DNA of 64,000 nt from Terriglobia bacterium (GTDB lineage: Bacteria > Acidobacteriota > Terriglobia > Terriglobales > Acidobacteriaceae): the NCBI GenBank assembly GCA_020072585.1, contig JAIQGL010000005.1, positions 1-64,000 of the forward strand, given 5' to 3'. Position 1 is the stretch's first letter. Every line of letters begins with the position of its first letter. The position numbers and the translations under genes were made by a program. Shown piece by piece: positions 62,866-64,000 of this stretch. The notes beneath the pieces were generated by a model. That model was not told where the DNA came from. It searched no databases and worked only from the letters and a program-made list of their open reading frames with translations.

Positions 62866-64000
62866 ATGGATGAACTCTCAACCATATACGACTACATGCG
62901 TTCTTATGCTTCTCTGCTCGGGGAACGCATACTTCAGGAATACCCAGCGTTGCAGCAGTTCGATGACCCGGTCTCTCCCCGTCTACAACACCTGCTTCGC
63001 AGACCCAAGCCTGCGCAGAACGTGGCCATCATGGGTGTGGTCAAGCGATGGCAGCGCGCCAGGACTGCAATGTTCGTGGCCGAATGCGGCACTGGGAAAA
63101 CCCTGATGTCGCTGGCTGCCGTTCATGTGCACAGCGCAGGACAGCCCTACACGGCTCTGGCAATGGTGCCTCCGCATCTGGTCGAGAAGTGGGCTCGTGA
63201 AGCATTCTTGACCATTCCTGGAATCCGAGTATTTCTCATCGACGATCTTCGGAACGGAGGCGATGAAAAGAGTCCGCACGGGATCAATGAAGTTCGTCTC
63301 AAAAGCGGTCGGATTGTCCGCGAGGGACTCCAGACCACTCTGAGCGACATGCGGTTAAAGAAGCAGTACGGAAGCTCTCGCAAACGCTGGGCTTCGATCT
63401 GTTCGCGACCGGCGCTGTTTATCGTAGGACGTGAACGCGCCAAGCTCGGTTATTTCTGGCGTCACGCGTATAACATTCCCCGCTCAGGTCCAAGCCTCGG
63501 TTGCGTGGTCAATTCCGATACCGGCAAACCCGTAATTATCGATAGCGGTCGTCTCACAGTGGCCGATTTTCGCAAGGTTAAGGTTGCCGAGATTATCGAG
63601 GCCCGCGATGAAAAGCCTTGTAAGCAGGCTTACAGCCCGATGTGGCAGGCTGATCCGGAGAAGATTCACCGCATGGCGCCGATTGAATTCATCGGGCGAT
63701 ACATGCCCGGCTGGTTCGATTATGCAATCTGCGATGAGATTCACCAGCTCGCCGGCGATACCGCCCAGGGCAATGCTCTGGGAACGCTTGCCTCCTGCAC
63801 AGACAAGATCGTAGGACTTACCGGAACACTGCTCGGCGGCTACGCCGATGATCTGTTCAACACGCTCTTCCGCCTGGAGGCTGCCAAGATGAAGCAGCGC
63901 GGCTATGAGTTCGGCACCGCCGGCCGCACCGCGTTTGCCCAGGATTACGGCGTCCTTGAAACCATCACGAAGATTGAGCCGGCTGAGAACGCCTGCTCAA
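62866..64000 (+). CDS. Large SNF2/SF2 helicase (5' part, runs off the window)
   Basis: At least 378 residues from ATG 62866; open to the last base. Motif I A-E-C-G-T-G-K-T (~73-80), I-D-D-L region Ia, a Walker B D-E-I-H-Q (~289-293), and motif III L-T-G-T. This is the N-terminal RecA lobe of an SF2 helicase, with insertions, of the kind that accompanies TOTE primases and ICE methyltransferases. The second lobe and any C-terminal domain lie outside the window. Confidence 0.85.
   Translation, partial: MDELSTIYDYMRSYASLLGERILQEYPALQQFDDPVSPRLQHLLRRPKPAQNVAIMGVVKRWQRARTAMFVAECGTGKTLMSLAAVHVHSAGQPYTALAMVPPHLVEKWAREAFLTIPGIRVFLIDDLRNGGDEKSPHGINEVRLKSGRIVREGLQTTLSDMRLKKQYGSSRKRWASICSRPALFIVGRERAKLGYFWRHAYNIPRSGPSLGCVVNSDTGKPVIIDSGRLTVADFRKVKVAEIIEARDEKPCKQAYSPMWQADPEKIHRMAPIEFIGRYMPGWFDYAICDEIHQLAGDTAQGNALGTLASCTDKIVGLTGTLLGGYADDLFNTLFRLEAAKMKQRGYEFGTAGRTAFAQDYGVLETITKIEPAENACS

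Overview
The window joins about 20.5 kb of chromosome to the first ~43 kb of an integrative and conjugative element (ICE); the right end of the element lies beyond base 64000. The chromosomal half looks like Acidobacteriota (Terriglobia or Koribacter-like). It is moderately GC-rich, carries a large MacB-type permease of the kind very common in that phylum, an HTH/TolB-like/TPR regulator, many secreted TPR, DUF5666 and beta-barrel proteins, and long repeat-bearing intergenic DNA. The taxon is inferred from gene style, not from a marker gene.

Chromosome (1-20520). In order: the tail of an unknown gene with a terminator; a gene-poor stretch with an 11-bp minisatellite; a secreted DUF5666-type protein; a secreted TPR protein; thiD; rlmB; two tandem paralogous secreted proteins; a TPM-domain / nucleotidyltransferase / LemA cluster; a TPR regulator; a TrbI-fold lipoprotein-like protein; a small beta-barrel; a MacAB-like efflux operon (adaptor, ATPase, permease); a histone-deacetylase-family hydrolase; a secreted domain often found ahead of alpha/beta hydrolases; and a GatA-like amidase. 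The last chromosomal gene is an initiator tRNA-fMet (20523-20599) behind a good sigma-70 promoter.

ICE (about 20.6 kb to beyond 64 kb). A tyrosine integrase starts just after the tRNA, which is therefore the likely attachment site. Then come an excisionase-like HTH protein, a decayed MoxR ATPase gene, and a conjugative type IV secretion system (T4SS). The T4SS has VirB1, a VirB9-like protein, VirB10, several VirB2-like proteins, VirB3, VirB4, two VirB5/TrbJ copies, VirB6/TrbL, VirB8/TrbF, VirB9/TrbG and the VirD4 coupling protein, with a replication-relaxation-type wHTH protein after it. No VirB11 and no classical relaxase is visible. Further right lie a TOTE-type primase, SSB, a Rad52-like annealing protein, a toxin-antitoxin pair, a HipA-like kinase, a DNA methyltransferase and a large SF2/SNF2 helicase that runs off the window.

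Cargo and unusual content. (1) Between virB10 and the pilin genes, on the opposite strand, sits a translationally coupled SIR2 / small protein / Rad50-like ATPase operon that fits Lamassu-Sir2 (ABC-three-component) anti-phage defence; it is flanked by copies of a 39-43 bp palindromic repeat. (2) Inside the transfer operon, an 815-residue protein (40419-42866) has the hallmarks of a single-chain two-barrel RNA polymerase (the RDR/QDE-1/YonO superfamily): a D-F-D-F-D metal-binding motif and flanking conserved segments. It is preceded by a strongly structured leader that can mask its ribosome binding site. This is the most striking feature of the window. (3) A minus-strand three-gene operon (SEC-C plus PD-(D/E)xK-like nuclease, DUF3800, and an unknown possibly ADP-ribosyltransferase-like protein) at 56.7-59.7 kb looks like an undescribed defence cassette. 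(4) Three ICE promoters share an 18-bp element across the -35 box, which suggests common control.
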